Positions 11,805 to 22,998 of a stretch of DNA of 64,000 bases are shown here, one piece after another. Source of the DNA: Aegilops tauschii subsp. strangulata (Eukaryota > Streptophyta > Magnoliopsida > Poales > Poaceae); NCBI RefSeq assembly GCF_002575655.3, contig NC_053039.3, forward strand, positions 378,425,633 through 378,489,632. Reading direction: 5' to 3'. The position numbers and the translations under genes were made by a program. The notes under the pieces were generated by a model, which was given only the letters and a program-made list of their open reading frames with translations, made no database searches and was not told the origin of the DNA. Every line of letters begins with the position of its first letter. The stretch's first letter is position 1.

Positions 11805-13971
11805 CCTTTGCTTGTCCTCAAGCAATTCAGTTGAAAAATTGAAAGTGATAAAGAAAAACTTTTACAAACTCTGTTTGCTCTTGTTGTTGTAAATATGTAA
11901 AGCCAGCATTCAAGTTTTCAGCAAAGATTATGAACTAACCATATTCACAATAACACTTAGGTCTCATGTTTACTCATATCAATGGCATAATCAACTAGCG
12001 AGCAATAATAATAAATCTCGGATGACAACACTTCTCAAAACAATCATAATTTGATATAACAAGATGGTATCTCGCTAGCCCTTTCTGAGACCGCAAAACA
12101 TAAACGCAGAGCACCTCTGAAGATCAAGGACGGACTAAACATTGTAATTCATGGTGAAAGAGATCCAGTCACAGTCATACTCAATGTAAATTAATAGTAA
12201 TGCATGCAAATGAAACAGTGGTGCTCTCCAACTGGTGCTTTTTAATAAGAGGATGATGACTCAACATAAAAGTAAATAGATAGGCCATTCGCAGAGGGAA
12301 GCAGGGATTTGTAGAGGTGCCAGAGCTCGGGTTTTGAAATAGAGATAAATAATATTTTGAGTGGCATACTTTCATTGTCAACATAACAACCGAGAGATCT
12401 CGATATCTTCCATGCTACACACATTATAGGCGGTTCCCAGACAGAATGGTAAAGTTTATACTCCCCCACCACCAACAAGCATCAATCCATGGCTTGCCCA
12501 AAACAATGAGTTCCTCCAACTAACAAAATTCCTGGGGGAGTTTTGTTTGGAATTTTTTTTGATTTGGTTTGAGCATGGGACTGGGCATCCCGGTTACCGG
12601 CCATTTTCTCATGAGTGAGGAATGGAGTCCACTCCTCGTGAGAATAAGCCACCTAGCATGGAAGATATAGAAAACCCTAGTTGATACATGAGCTATTCGA
12701 GCATACAAAACAAAATTTCATTTGAAGGTTTAGAGTTTGGCACATACAAATTTACTTGGAACGACAGGTAGATACCGCATATAGGAAGGTATGGTGGACT
12801 CATATGGAATAACTTTGGGGTTTATGGAAGTGGATGCACAAGCAGTATTCCCACTTAGTACAAGTGAGGGCTAGAAAAAGACTGGGAAGCGACCAACTAG
12901 AGAGCGACAATAGTCATGAACATGCATTAAAATTAATCAACACTGAGTGCAAGCATGAGTAGGATATAATTCACCATGAACATAAATATCATGGAGGCTA
13001 TTTTGATTTTGTTTCAACTACATGCGTGAACATGTGCCAAGTCAAGCCACTCAAATCGGTCAAAGGAGGATACCACCCTATCATACCACATCATAAGCAT
13101 TTTAATAGCATGTTGGCACGCAAGGTAAACCATTATAAACTCTTAGCAAATTAAGCATGGCATGAGCAACTACAATCTCTAATTGTCATTGCAAACATGT
13201 TTAATTCATAATAGACTGAATCGGGAACAATGAACTGATCATATTTACAAAAACAAGATAGGTCGAGTTCATACCAGCTTTTCTCATCTCAATCAGTCCA
13301 TCATATATCGTCATTATTGCCTTTCACTCGCACGACCGAACGGTGTGGATAATAATAATAGTGCACGCGCATTGGACTAAGCTGGAATCTGCAAGCATTT
13401 AATACACATGAGAAGACAAGGTAATATGGGCTCTTTGTTAAATCAACAATAATGCATATAAGAGCCACTTCAACATTTTCATCATGGTCCTCTCCTCTTG
13501 ACCCCCAAAGAAAGGAAATAAAACTATTTACACGGGAAAGCTCCCAACAAGCAACAGAAGAACGAGAAATATTTTTGGGTTTTATTTTAATTACTACTAC
13601 TACTACAGTCATGGAAAGTAAACTAGCTAAAAACTACACCTAATTTTTTGGTTTTTCTTAAGGTTTTTCAAACACACAAGAAGAAGGCTTAAAACAGAAA
13701 ATAAACTAGCATGTATAGTACAATGAAAAAGTATGAGCACCGACAACTGGTATGAGTGTGTGAACATGAATGTAATCTCGGTGAGAAATACATACTCCCC
13801 CAAGCTTAGGCTTTTGGCCTAAGTTGGTCTATGCCCACGGATCAAAGTGGTCCTCTCCAGTGTACTGAGGAGGATCCTCGGGGTGCCACTGGTTAGCGAG
13901 CTCTTGCAGATCCCACTGATAAATAGACTCCTGATATGGATCAGGAGATGGCTCAGTCTCAGGCTCTGGGA
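11805..13971 (-). other. 3' non-coding region of element H
   Basis: About 2.1 kb colinear with 19112-21275 of element N but without a usable ORF. Near its ORF end it carries a small stem (CTTAGGC/GCCTAAG, about 13806-13824). In N this region continues to a polypurine tract and LTR; in H the join with the 10758-11804 LTR cuts it about 20 bp short of that point. Confidence 0.75.
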
Positions 13972-14910
13972 TCATGTTCGCTCCCAATATGCATAAATGT
14001 CATCGGGCATGATGATGTATGTGCCTGAATGAATGTTAAACAAAGAAGGTGCAGGCAGGGTAATAATCTGACAAGTATCTTCACTAAATACCAGGTTATA
14101 AATGAGTCTCTTCTCCTTATCATCGCAAATAAAATCATGTGCTACCATACTTTTATAGTCTAAGAAAATAGGGGGCAACACCTTTTCTTCTTTCCCATAG
14201 TGTCTAATAGGTATCTCAAAATATTTAGCAAGACACGAAGCAAAGATACCTCCAAAAATGGGGCCCTTTGTATGGTTTAGACTCAACCGTTTAGCAACCA
14301 TAGCGCCTAAAATGAAGGTTCTATCATGGAGTAAAGCATGGCGCAAAATGGTGAGGTCAGGGGCACTGAGGCCCCCACTGTTCCCGCGACCAATTAAACA
14401 TCTACTAGCAAATATTGCGTAGTAACGTAGAACAGGAAAATGTATACTAGTAGTTCTTGCATTTGACACTTTTCTCTTTTCCCCTACAACAATTTCATCA
14501 ATAAACTCTGCCACATCACTAGGATGTGGTTCCTCGACGCTGCCCTCAAAAGGCAACTTGCAAACCGCACAAAAATCATAGAGTGACATCTCCTTAAACT
14601 CATCATATAAATAAAAATCTACCGAAGGTGTTGATCTCCTAGCATGGAAATGAAAATTTTGCACAAAAATATTAGTGAGTAGGAGATACTGTTCGAGCTG
14701 GTCATGGAGGAAGTCGGTGAGGCCTGCATTCTCAGCCAAGTAATAAAAATCATCGTAGATTCTGGCGGCCTTCAAGAATACTTCACAAGGCCATTCACAC
14801 GGCCGAACCTCCGTGGTGCGAGGAAGGTTGTACTTGGGCTTTTCATTCTCTTCATTCTCCTTTCCCTTCGAACTCCGACTTGAGGAGCCTCTCAACAATC
14901 TCTTCAACAT
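13972..14910 (-). CDS. Element H second ORF, intact, unknown function
   Basis: A 312-codon frame from ATG at 14908-14910 to TGA at 13972-13974 with no interruption. The protein starts MLKRLLRGSSSRSSKGKE, a basic and Ser-rich tail, followed by a compact domain with conserved blocks such as CEWPCEVF (about residue 38), YLAENAGLTDFLHDQ (about 57), CAVCKLPFEG (about 117) and RCLIGRGN (about 170), and a Pro-rich end. The homologous ORF in N (21276-22248) keeps the same blocks but is broken. It resembles proteins annotated as 'putative plant transposon protein', but I cannot assign a fold or reaction. It is not RT, integrase or a DDE transposase by any motif I see. The start is the first ATG after an LTR-like module (14911-15672) that could supply its own promoter. 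Confidence 0.65.
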   Translation of the reverse strand: MLKRLLRGSSSRSSKGKENEENEKPKYNLPRTTEVRPCEWPCEVFLKAARIYDDFYYLAENAGLTDFLHDQLEQYLLLTNIFVQNFHFHARRSTPSVDFYLYDEFKEMSLYDFCAVCKLPFEGSVEEPHPSDVAEFIDEIVVGEKRKVSNARTTSIHFPVLRYYAIFASRCLIGRGNSGGLSAPDLTILRHALLHDRTFILGAMVAKRLSLNHTKGPIFGGIFASCLAKYFEIPIRHYGKEEKVLPPIFLDYKSMVAHDFICDDKEKRLIYNLVFSEDTCQIITLPAPSLFNIHSGTYIIMPDDIYAYWERT

Positions 14911-15672
14911 TTTCTCCCTCTGAAAAATTCTAAAATTTTTAGTGACTCAAAATAAAAGTGAACAAAACTCAACAAAATTGATAGCAACTACTCCCACAAG
15001 TGCCTAGACGCTATATCATGCATTAAAACTACTTTGGACCATATAAATTTGACATGTAAGCTCAAGAACAAGGTCACCTTAGCAACAAAAATTTGCAATA
15101 GATAAAGCACTAGAACAAAAACTAATTGGACCATTGGAGGAGTCACATACCGAAGAACAATCCCCCAAAGCAGTTTTATGAGCTTTGAGCAAGGAGATCA
15201 AAAATGGCAGCAAGATGAGCTAGAACACGGGTTTGAGCTATGGGAGGTTTTTTTCTGGAGGAAGACGAAGTGAGTGGGTGCAGGAATAAGTGGAGGGGGT
15301 CCACTTGGGGCCCACGAGGTAGGGGCGCGCCCTGGAACCTCGTGGCCAGGTGGTGGCCCCCTCTGGTGTGTTCTCAGTGCCAGATATTCTTAAATATTCT
15401 ACAGAAAATCATATTCCAATTTCAGGACATTTGGAGAACTTTTATTTTCGGGGTATTTTTTTATTGCAAGGATAAATCAGAAAACAGACAGAAAATACTA
15501 ATTTTGCTTTATTTAATCTAAATAACAGAAAGTAAAAGGAGGGTACAGAGAGTTGTGCTTTCTAACTTCATCCATCTCATGCTCATCAAAAGGAATCCAC
15601 TAACAAGGTTGATCAAGTCTTGTTAACAAACTCTTTCCGAATCGCATGAAACTGGAGAATTTTTGAATAACA
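14911..15672 (-). other. Inter-ORF module resembling LTR U3 sequence (H)
   Basis: Between protease and second ORF lies non-coding sequence with an inverted repeat CCACGAGG (15312-15319) / CCTCGTGG (15338-15345) around GGCGCGCC, flanked by a motif like that in the H and N LTRs (ggagaacttttattt...). The order and motifs mirror the LTR promoter side, so this may be an internal promoter or leader for the second ORF; this is inference. Confidence 0.5.
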
Positions 15673-16709
15673 CTAAGTTACCTCAACGGGGATATGCACA
15701 TCCCCAATAATAAGAATATCATATTTCTTCTTGACATTAGGAATAGGAAATTCAAAACCTCCAATAGTAATCGGTGGAATTTTTCCAATAGAATTGATAC
15801 TGTGGACTTGAGGTTGTTTCCTCGGAAAGTGTACCGTATGCTCATTACCATTAACATGAAAAGTGACATTGCCTTTGTTGCAATCAATAACAGCCCCTGC
15901 AGTATTCAAAAAGGGTCTACCAAGGATAACAGACATACTATCATCCTCGGGAATATCAAGAATAACAAAGTCCGTTAAAATAGTAATGTTTGCGACCACA
16001 ACAGGCACATCCTCACAAATACCGACAGGTATAGCAGTTGATTTATCGGACATTTGCAAAGATATTTCAGTAGGTGTCAACTTATTCAAATCAAGTCTAC
16101 GATATAAAGAGAGAGGCATAACATTAACACCGGCTCCAAGATCACATAAAGCAGTTTTAACATAGTTTCTTTTAATGGAGCATGGTATAGTTGGTACTCC
16201 TGGATCTCCTAGTTTCTTAGGTATTCCACCTTTAAAAGTATAATTGGCAAGCATGGTGGAAATTTCAGCTTCTGGTATCTTTCTTTTATTTGTAACAATA
16301 TCTTTCATATACTTAGCATAAGGATTCATTTTAAGCATATCAGTCAAATGCATATGCAAAAAGATAGGTCTAATCATTTCAGCAAAGCGCTCAAAATCCT
16401 CATCATCCTTTTTCTTGGATGGTTTAGGACGAAAAGGCAAGGGTTTCTGAACCCATGGTTCTCTTTCTTTACCGTGCTTCCTAGCAACGAAGTCTCTCTT
16501 ATCATAACGTTGATTCTTTGATTGTGGGTTATCAAGATCAACAGCAGGTTCAATCTCTATATCATTGTTATTGCTAGGTTGAGCATCAACATGAACATCA
16601 TCATTAATATTATCACTAGGTTCATGTTCATTACCAGATTGTGTTTCAGCATCAGAAATAGAAATATCATTGGGATTCTCAGCTGAGTCAATAACAGGTT
16701 CACAAGAAG

Positions 16710-16791
16710 CCTTTTTTATTCATTAGTTCCCGGCCCTAGAGGGCAAAATTGAGCAGTTTGCGAAGTCACTTGCCTTCAAAAAAAGAAGGCG
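16710..16791. other. 82-bp insertion in H relative to N
   Basis: N reads agaagcatgc at the equivalent place, while H carries 82 extra bases between agaag and catgc. The insert starts ccttttttattc and ends ttcaaaaaaagaaggcg, giving short inverted ends (CTTTTTT/AAAAAAG) and a repeated aagaag. It could be a tiny transposon or filler DNA from break repair. Confidence 0.7.
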
Positions 16792-17744
16792 CATGCAAAG
16801 TCCTATCATTTTTCTTTTTCTTCTTCTTAGAAGGACTAGGTGCATCAACATTAGTTCTCTGAGAATCTTTCTCAATTCTCTTAGGGTGGCCCTCAGGATA
16901 CAAAGGTTCCTGAGTCATTTTACCCCCTCTAGTCATAACTCTAACAGCATTATCATTTTTCTTATTGTTTAATTCATTGAGCAAATCATTTTGGGATTTA
17001 AGCACTTGTTCTATTTGAGTGGTAACCATAGAAGCATGTTTACTAATAAGTTTAAGTTCACCTTTAACTCTAGACATATAATCACTCAAGTGGTCAATCA
17101 TATAAGCATTTCGTTTCAGTTGTCTACCAACATAAGCATTGAAGTTTTCCTGTTTAACAATAAAATTATCAAACTCATCTAAGCATTGGCTAGCAGACTT
17201 ATAATGAGGAATATCACCTTCATCAAATCTATAGAGAGAATTTACCTTTACTACCTGTGTCGGGTTATCAAGACCATGTATTTCTTCAATAGGTGGTAAA
17301 TTCTTAACATCTTCAGCTTTAATACCCTTTTATTTCATAGATCTCTTTGCCTCTTGCATATCTTCGGGACTGAGAAGTAGAATACCCCTTTTCTTCGGAG
17401 TTGGTTTAGGAGTTGGTTCAGGAAGTGTCCAATTATTATCATTACTCAACATATTATTCAAAAGCAATTCAGCTTGATCAACAGTTCTTTCCCTGAAAAC
17501 ACAACCAACACAACTATCCAGGTGGTCTCTGGAAGCATCAGTTAGTCCATTATAAAAGATATCAAGTATTTCATTTTTCTTGAGAGGATGATCAGGCAAA
17601 GCATTAAGTAATCAAAGAAGCCTCCCCCAAGCTTGTGGGAGACTCTCTTCTTCAATTTGCACAAAATTATATATTTCCCTTAAACCAGCTTGTTTCTTAT
17701 GAGCGGGGAAATATTTAGCAGGGAAGTAATAAATCATTTCCTGG

Positions 17745-17749
17745 GGACT
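17745..17749. other. Target-site duplication GGACT, left of N
   Basis: GGACT here and at 27256-27260 flank element N exactly. The empty site can be read in N's own gag at 25021-25030 (ggggactacgc). Confidence 0.95.
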
Positions 17750-19111
17750 TGATAACCCACAAGTATAGGGGATCACAACAGTTTTCGAGGGTAGAGTATT
17801 CAACCCAAATTTATTGATTCGACACAAGGGGAGCCAAAGAATATTCTCAAGTATTAGCAGTTGAGTTGTTAATTCAACCACACCTGGCTAACTTGGAAGT
17901 AACGGTAATAGTGGCAAAGGTAACAGTAGCAATATTGTACTGATTGTAACAGTGGCAACGGTAAAGTAACTAAGCGAAGAACAATATGTGAAAAGCTCGT
18001 AGGCATTGGATCGGTGATGGAGAATTATGCCAGATGCGATTATTCATGCAACAGTTATAACATAGGGTGACACAGAACAAGCTCCAATTCATCAATGTAA
18101 TGTAGGCATGTATTCCGAATATAGTCATACGTGCTTATGGAAAAGAACTTGCATGACATCTTTTGTCCTACCCTCCCGTGGCAGCGGGGTCCTAGTGGAA
18201 ACTAAGGGATATTAAGGCCTCCTTTTAATAGAGTACCGGACCAAAGAATTAACACATAGTGAATACATGAACTCCTCAAACTACGGTCATCACCGGGAGT
18301 GGTCCCGATTATTGTCACTTCGGGGTTGCCGGATCATAACACATAGTAGGTGACTATAGACTTGCAAGATAGGATCAAGAACTCACATATATTCATGAAA
18401 ACATAATAGGTTCGGATCTGAAATCATGGCACTCGGGCCCTAGTGACAAGCATTAATCATAGCAAAGTCATAGCAACATCAATCTCAGAACATAGTGGAT
18501 ACTAGGGATCAAACCCTAACAAAACTAACTCGATTACATGATAAATCTCATCCAACCCATCACCGTCCAGCAAGCCTACGATGAAATTACTCACGCACGG
18601 CGGTGAGCATCATGAAATTGGTGATGGAGGATGGTTGATGATGACGACGGCGACGGATTCCCCTCTCCGGAGCCCCGAACGGACTCCAGATCAGCCCTCC
18701 CGGGAGAGATTAGGGCTTGGCGGCGGCTCCGTATCGTAAAACACGATGAGTCCTTCTCTTTGATTTTTTCCCCAAACCCGAATATATAGAGTTGGAGTTG
18801 AGGTCGGTGGAGCTCCAGGGGGCCCATGAGGCAGGGGGCGCGCCCAGGGGGCAGGCGCGCCTCCCACCCTCGTGGACAGGGTGTGGGCCCCCTGGCCTTG
18901 ATTCTTTCGCCAGTATTTTTTATTATTTCCAAAAATAATCTCCGTGAAGTTTCAGGTCATTCCGAAAACTTTTGTTTCTGCACAAAGATAACACCATGGC
19001 AATTCTGCTGAAACAGCGTCAGTCCGAGTTAGTTCCATTCAAATCATGCAAGTTAGACTCCAAAACAAGGGCAAAAGTGTTTGGAAAAGTAGATATAACG
19101 GAGATGTATCA
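17750..19111 (-). repeat. 3' LTR of element N
   Basis: 1362 bp, plus-strand start TGATAACCCACAAG and end GATGTATCA. Compared with the 5' LTR it lacks about 40 bp near 17889 (after cacacctgg). The polypurine tract AAGCTTGGGGGAGT (minus) adjoins it at 19112. Confidence 0.92.
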
Positions 19112-21275
19112 ACTCCCCCAAGCTTAAACCTTTGCTTGTCCTCATGCAATTCAATTGATAGACTGAAAGTGATAAAGAAAAACTTTTACAAACTCTATTT
19201 GCTCTTGTTGTTGATGTAAAGCCAGCATTCAAGTTTCAGCAAAGATTATGAACTAACCACATTCACAATAACACTTAGGTCTCATGTTTACTCATATCAA
19301 TGACATAATCAACTAGCGAGCAATAATAATAAATCTCGGATGACAACACTTTCTCAAAACAATCATAATATGATATAACAAGATGGTATCTCGCTAGCCC
19401 TTTCCGAGACCGCAAAACATAAATGCAGAGCACCTTTAAAGATCAAGGACTGACTAAACATTGTAATTCATGGTAAAAGAGATCCAGTCATAGTCATACT
19501 CAATATAAATTAATAGTAATGGATGCAAATGATAGCAGTGCTCTCCAACTGGTGCTTTTTAATAAGAGGGTGATGGCTCAACATAAAAGTAAATGGATAG
19601 GCCCTTCGCAGAGGGAAGCAGGGATTTGTAGAGGTGCCAGAGCTCGATTTTGAAATAGAGATAAATAATATTTTGAGTGGTATACTTTCATTGTCAACAT
19701 AGCAACCGAGAGATCTCGATATCTTCCATGCCACACACATTATAGGCGGTTCCCAAACAGAATGGCAAAGTTTATACTGCCCCTCCACCAACAAGCATCA
19801 ATCCATCGCTTGCTCGAAACAACGAGTGCCTCCAACTAACAAGAGTCCCTGGGGAGTTTTGTTTGCAATTATTTTGATTTGATTTGCATAAAGCATGGGA
19901 CTGGGCATCCCGGTGACCAGCCATTTTCTCGTGAGTGAGGAGCGGAGTCCACTCCTCTTGAGAATAACCCGCCTAGCATGGAAGATACAGACAACCCGAG
20001 TTGATACATGAGCTGTTCGAGCATACAAAACAGAATTTCATTTGAAGGTTTAGAGTTTGGCACATACAAATTTACTTGGAACGGCAGGTAGATACCACAT
20101 ATAGGAAGGTATGGTGGACTCATATGGCATAACTTTGGGGTTTTAAGGGATTGGATGCACAAGCAGTATTCCTGCTTAGTACAAGTGAATGCTAGCAAAA
20201 GACTGGGAAGCGACCAACTAGAGAGCGACAACAGTCATGAACATGCATTAAAATTAATCTACACTGAATGCAAGCATGAGTAGGATATAATCCACCATGA
20301 ACCTAAATATCGTAGAGGCTATGTTGATTTTGTTTCAACTACATGCGTGAACATGTGCCAAGTCAAGTCACTCGAATCATTCAAAGGAGGATACCACCCT
20401 ATCATACCACATCACAACCATTTTAATAGCATGTTGACACGCAAGATAAACCATTATAAACTCCTAGCTAATTAAGCATGGCATAAGCAACTATAATCTC
20501 TACTTGTCATTGCAAACATGTTTATTCATAATATGCTGAATCAGGAACGATGAACTAATCATATTTACAAAAACAAGAGAGGTCGAGTTCATACCAGTTT
20601 CTCTCATCTCAATCAGTTCATCATATCTCGTCATTATTGCCTTTCACTTGCACAACCGAACAATGTGAATAATAATAATAGTGCACGTGCATTGGACTAA
20701 GCTGGAATCTGTGAGCATTTAATTTAAGGGAGAAGACAAAGTAATATGGGCTCATGGTTAAATCAACAATAATGCATATAAGAGCCACTTCAACATTTTA
20801 ATCATGGTCTTCTCCTATCGACCCCCAAAGAAAAGAAAGGAAATAAAACTATTTACACGGGAAAGCTCCCAACAAGCAAAAAGAAGAACATGAAATCTTT
20901 TTGGGTTTTCTTTTAATTATTACTACAAGCAAGAAAAGTAAACTAGCTAAAAGATACAACTAATTTTTTGTTTTTCTTAAGGTTTTTCAAACACACAAGA
21001 AGAAAGCATAAAAAAGGAAAATAAACTAACATGGATAGTACAATGAAAAAGTATGAGCACCGACAACTAGCATGAGTGTGTGAATATAAATGTAATGTCG
21101 GTGAGAAATACGTACTCCCCCAAGCTTAGGCTTTTGGCCTAAGTTGGTCTATTGCCACGACTGGCCTGGCGGATATCCAAAGTTGTAGTTGGGGTCGTAC
21201 TGAGAAGAAGCCTCGGGTTGCCACTAGTTGGCCATCTCCTCCGGATCCCGCTGGTAAACAGACTGTCGTGAAGGA
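19112..21275 (-). other. 3' non-coding region of element N
   Basis: Colinear with 11805-13971 of H, interrupted only by small indels. No credible coding frame. It includes the polypurine tract at its LTR end and the same small stem (about 21130-21147). Confidence 0.8.
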
Positions 21276-22248
21276 TCAAATCGTGGTTCCGGCTCTGGCA
21301 CTGTAGCTGGTGTGGGGGTTTTTGTAGGCGTGAATGGCCTCCGGCGGAACAAGGTACTTGCCTGCAGATAAGTCAAACAAGGAAGGAACAGGCAAAGTAA
21401 TAGTCTCAAGATGATTTTTATCAAATATCAGTCTATTATTAAGCTCCTTTTTCTTGTTCTTAACAATGAAATCATGTGTAACCATACTCTTGTAGTCTAG
21501 AAAAAACAGGAGACAACAACTTTTCTTCTTTCTCATAATGCCTAATAGGTATGTTAAAGTGTGCAGCGAGGCACGAGGCGAAGATACCTCCCAAGATGGG
21601 GCCCTTCGTACGGTTAAGATTTAACCGCTTTGCAACAATAGCGCCCATACTAAATGTGTCATCACAGAACAAGGCATGGCACAAATTAACAATATCAGGG
21701 GCACTAAGGTTGCCACAGTTTCCGCGACCAATTAGGCATCTACTAGCAAATATTGCAAAGTAATGCAGAACAGGAAAATGTATGCTAGTAATTCTTGCAC
21801 CTGAAACTTTCCTTGTTTCCCCTACAGCAATTTCATTAATAAATCCCTCCACATCATTACGGTGTGGTTCCTCTATGCTGCCCTCAAAGGGTATCTTGCA
21901 GACCCGACAAAATTCACTAAGTGGCATCTCCTTAACCTCATCATATAAATGAAACTCCACCGAAGGTGGCGATTTCCTAACATGAAAGTAAAAATTTTGC
22001 ACAAAAATATTAGTGAGTAGGAGATACTATTCGCGCTGGTCGTGAAGGAAGTCGGTGAGGCCCGCATTCTCAGCCAAATAATAAAAATCATCATGAATCC
22101 CGGATGCTCTCAAGAACTCATCACAAGGCCATTCACACAGCCGAACCTCCGCGGTGTGAGGAAGATTATATTTGGGCTTCTTATTCTCTTCACTTTGCTT
22201 ATCCTTTGAGCTTTGGCTCGAAGAGACCCTCAATAATCTCTTCATCAT
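21276..22248 (-). pseudogene. Element N second ORF, broken
   Basis: Homologue of the intact H ORF at 13972-14910, starting at ATG 22246-22248 (MMKRLLRVSSSQSSKDKQ). The frame is stopped by TAG at 22027-22029 where H has CAG, resumes in the same frame to about 21510, and then shifts, the C-terminal part being readable at 21276-21536. The conserved blocks YLAENAGLTDFLHDQ, RCLIGRGN and RTKGPILGGIFASC are preserved, so the copy decayed after having been a real protein. Function unknown. Confidence 0.7.
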
Positions 22249-22998
22249 TTTCTGAAAATTTTAGTAACTCAAAATAAAAGTGAACCAAACTCAACAAAAT
22301 TGATAGCAACTACTCCCAGAAGTGCCTAGAGACTATATCATGCATTAGAACTACTTGGGACCAAATAAATTTGACATGCAAGCTCAAGAACAGGGTCACC
22401 TAAGCAGCAAAAATTTGCAATGAATAAAGCACTAGAAGAAAAACTAATTGGACCATTGGAGGAGTCACATACCGAAGAAAAATCCCCGAAAGCAGTTTTG
22501 TGAGTGGAGCTTTGAGCAAGGAGATCGAAAATGGTAGCAAGATGAGCTAGAACTTGTGCTTGAGCTAGTTGGTGATTTTTTTGGGAGGAAGAAGAAGTGT
22601 GTGGGTGCTGGAATAAGTGGAGGGGGCCACCAGGGGCCCACGAGGCAGGGGGCGCGCCCTGGACCCTCGTGGCCAGGTGCTTGCTCCCCCTGCTGTGTTC
22701 TCAGTGCCAGATATTCTCAAATATTCCAGAAAAAATCATATTTCAATTTCGGGGCATTTGGAGAACTTTTATTTTCGGGGTATTTTTTATTGCACGGATA
22801 ATTCAGAAAACAGATAGAAAATACTATTGTTGCTTTATTTAATCTAGATAACAGAAAGTAAAAGGAGGGTACAGAAGGTTGTGCTTTCTAATTTCATCCA
22901 TCTCATGCTCATCAAAAGGAATCCACTAACAAGGTTGATCAAGTCTTGTTAACAAACTCATTCCGAATCGCATGAAACTGGAGAATTTTCGAATAGCA
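22249..22998 (-). other. Inter-ORF module resembling LTR U3 sequence (N)
   Basis: Equivalent of 14911-15672 in H. Inverted repeat CCACGAGG (22638-22645) / CCTCGTGG (22665-22672) around GGCGCGCC, followed by an LTR-like ggagaacttttattttc. No ORF. Confidence 0.5.

Larger units (their letters stand above)
15673..17749 (-). pseudogene. Element H gag-protease, downstream part
   Basis: This continues the gag that begins at 36449 and is cut by P and N. In order it encodes the rest of the gag core (block IYNFVQIEEESLPQAWGRLL), a Lys-rich spacer, and a retropepsin-like domain with active-site block CDLGAGVNVMP (coded at about 16132-16143) and the flap-like VILGRPFLNTAGA, ending EVT. The last 256 codons are open. 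Breaks are visible against N: TGA at 17612-17614 where N has CAA, TAA at 17330-17332 where N has GAA, and an 82-bp foreign insertion at 16710-16791. Gag packages the RNA and the protease would cut the polyprotein, but no RT or integrase follows, so the element depended on enzymes from elsewhere. Confidence 0.75.
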
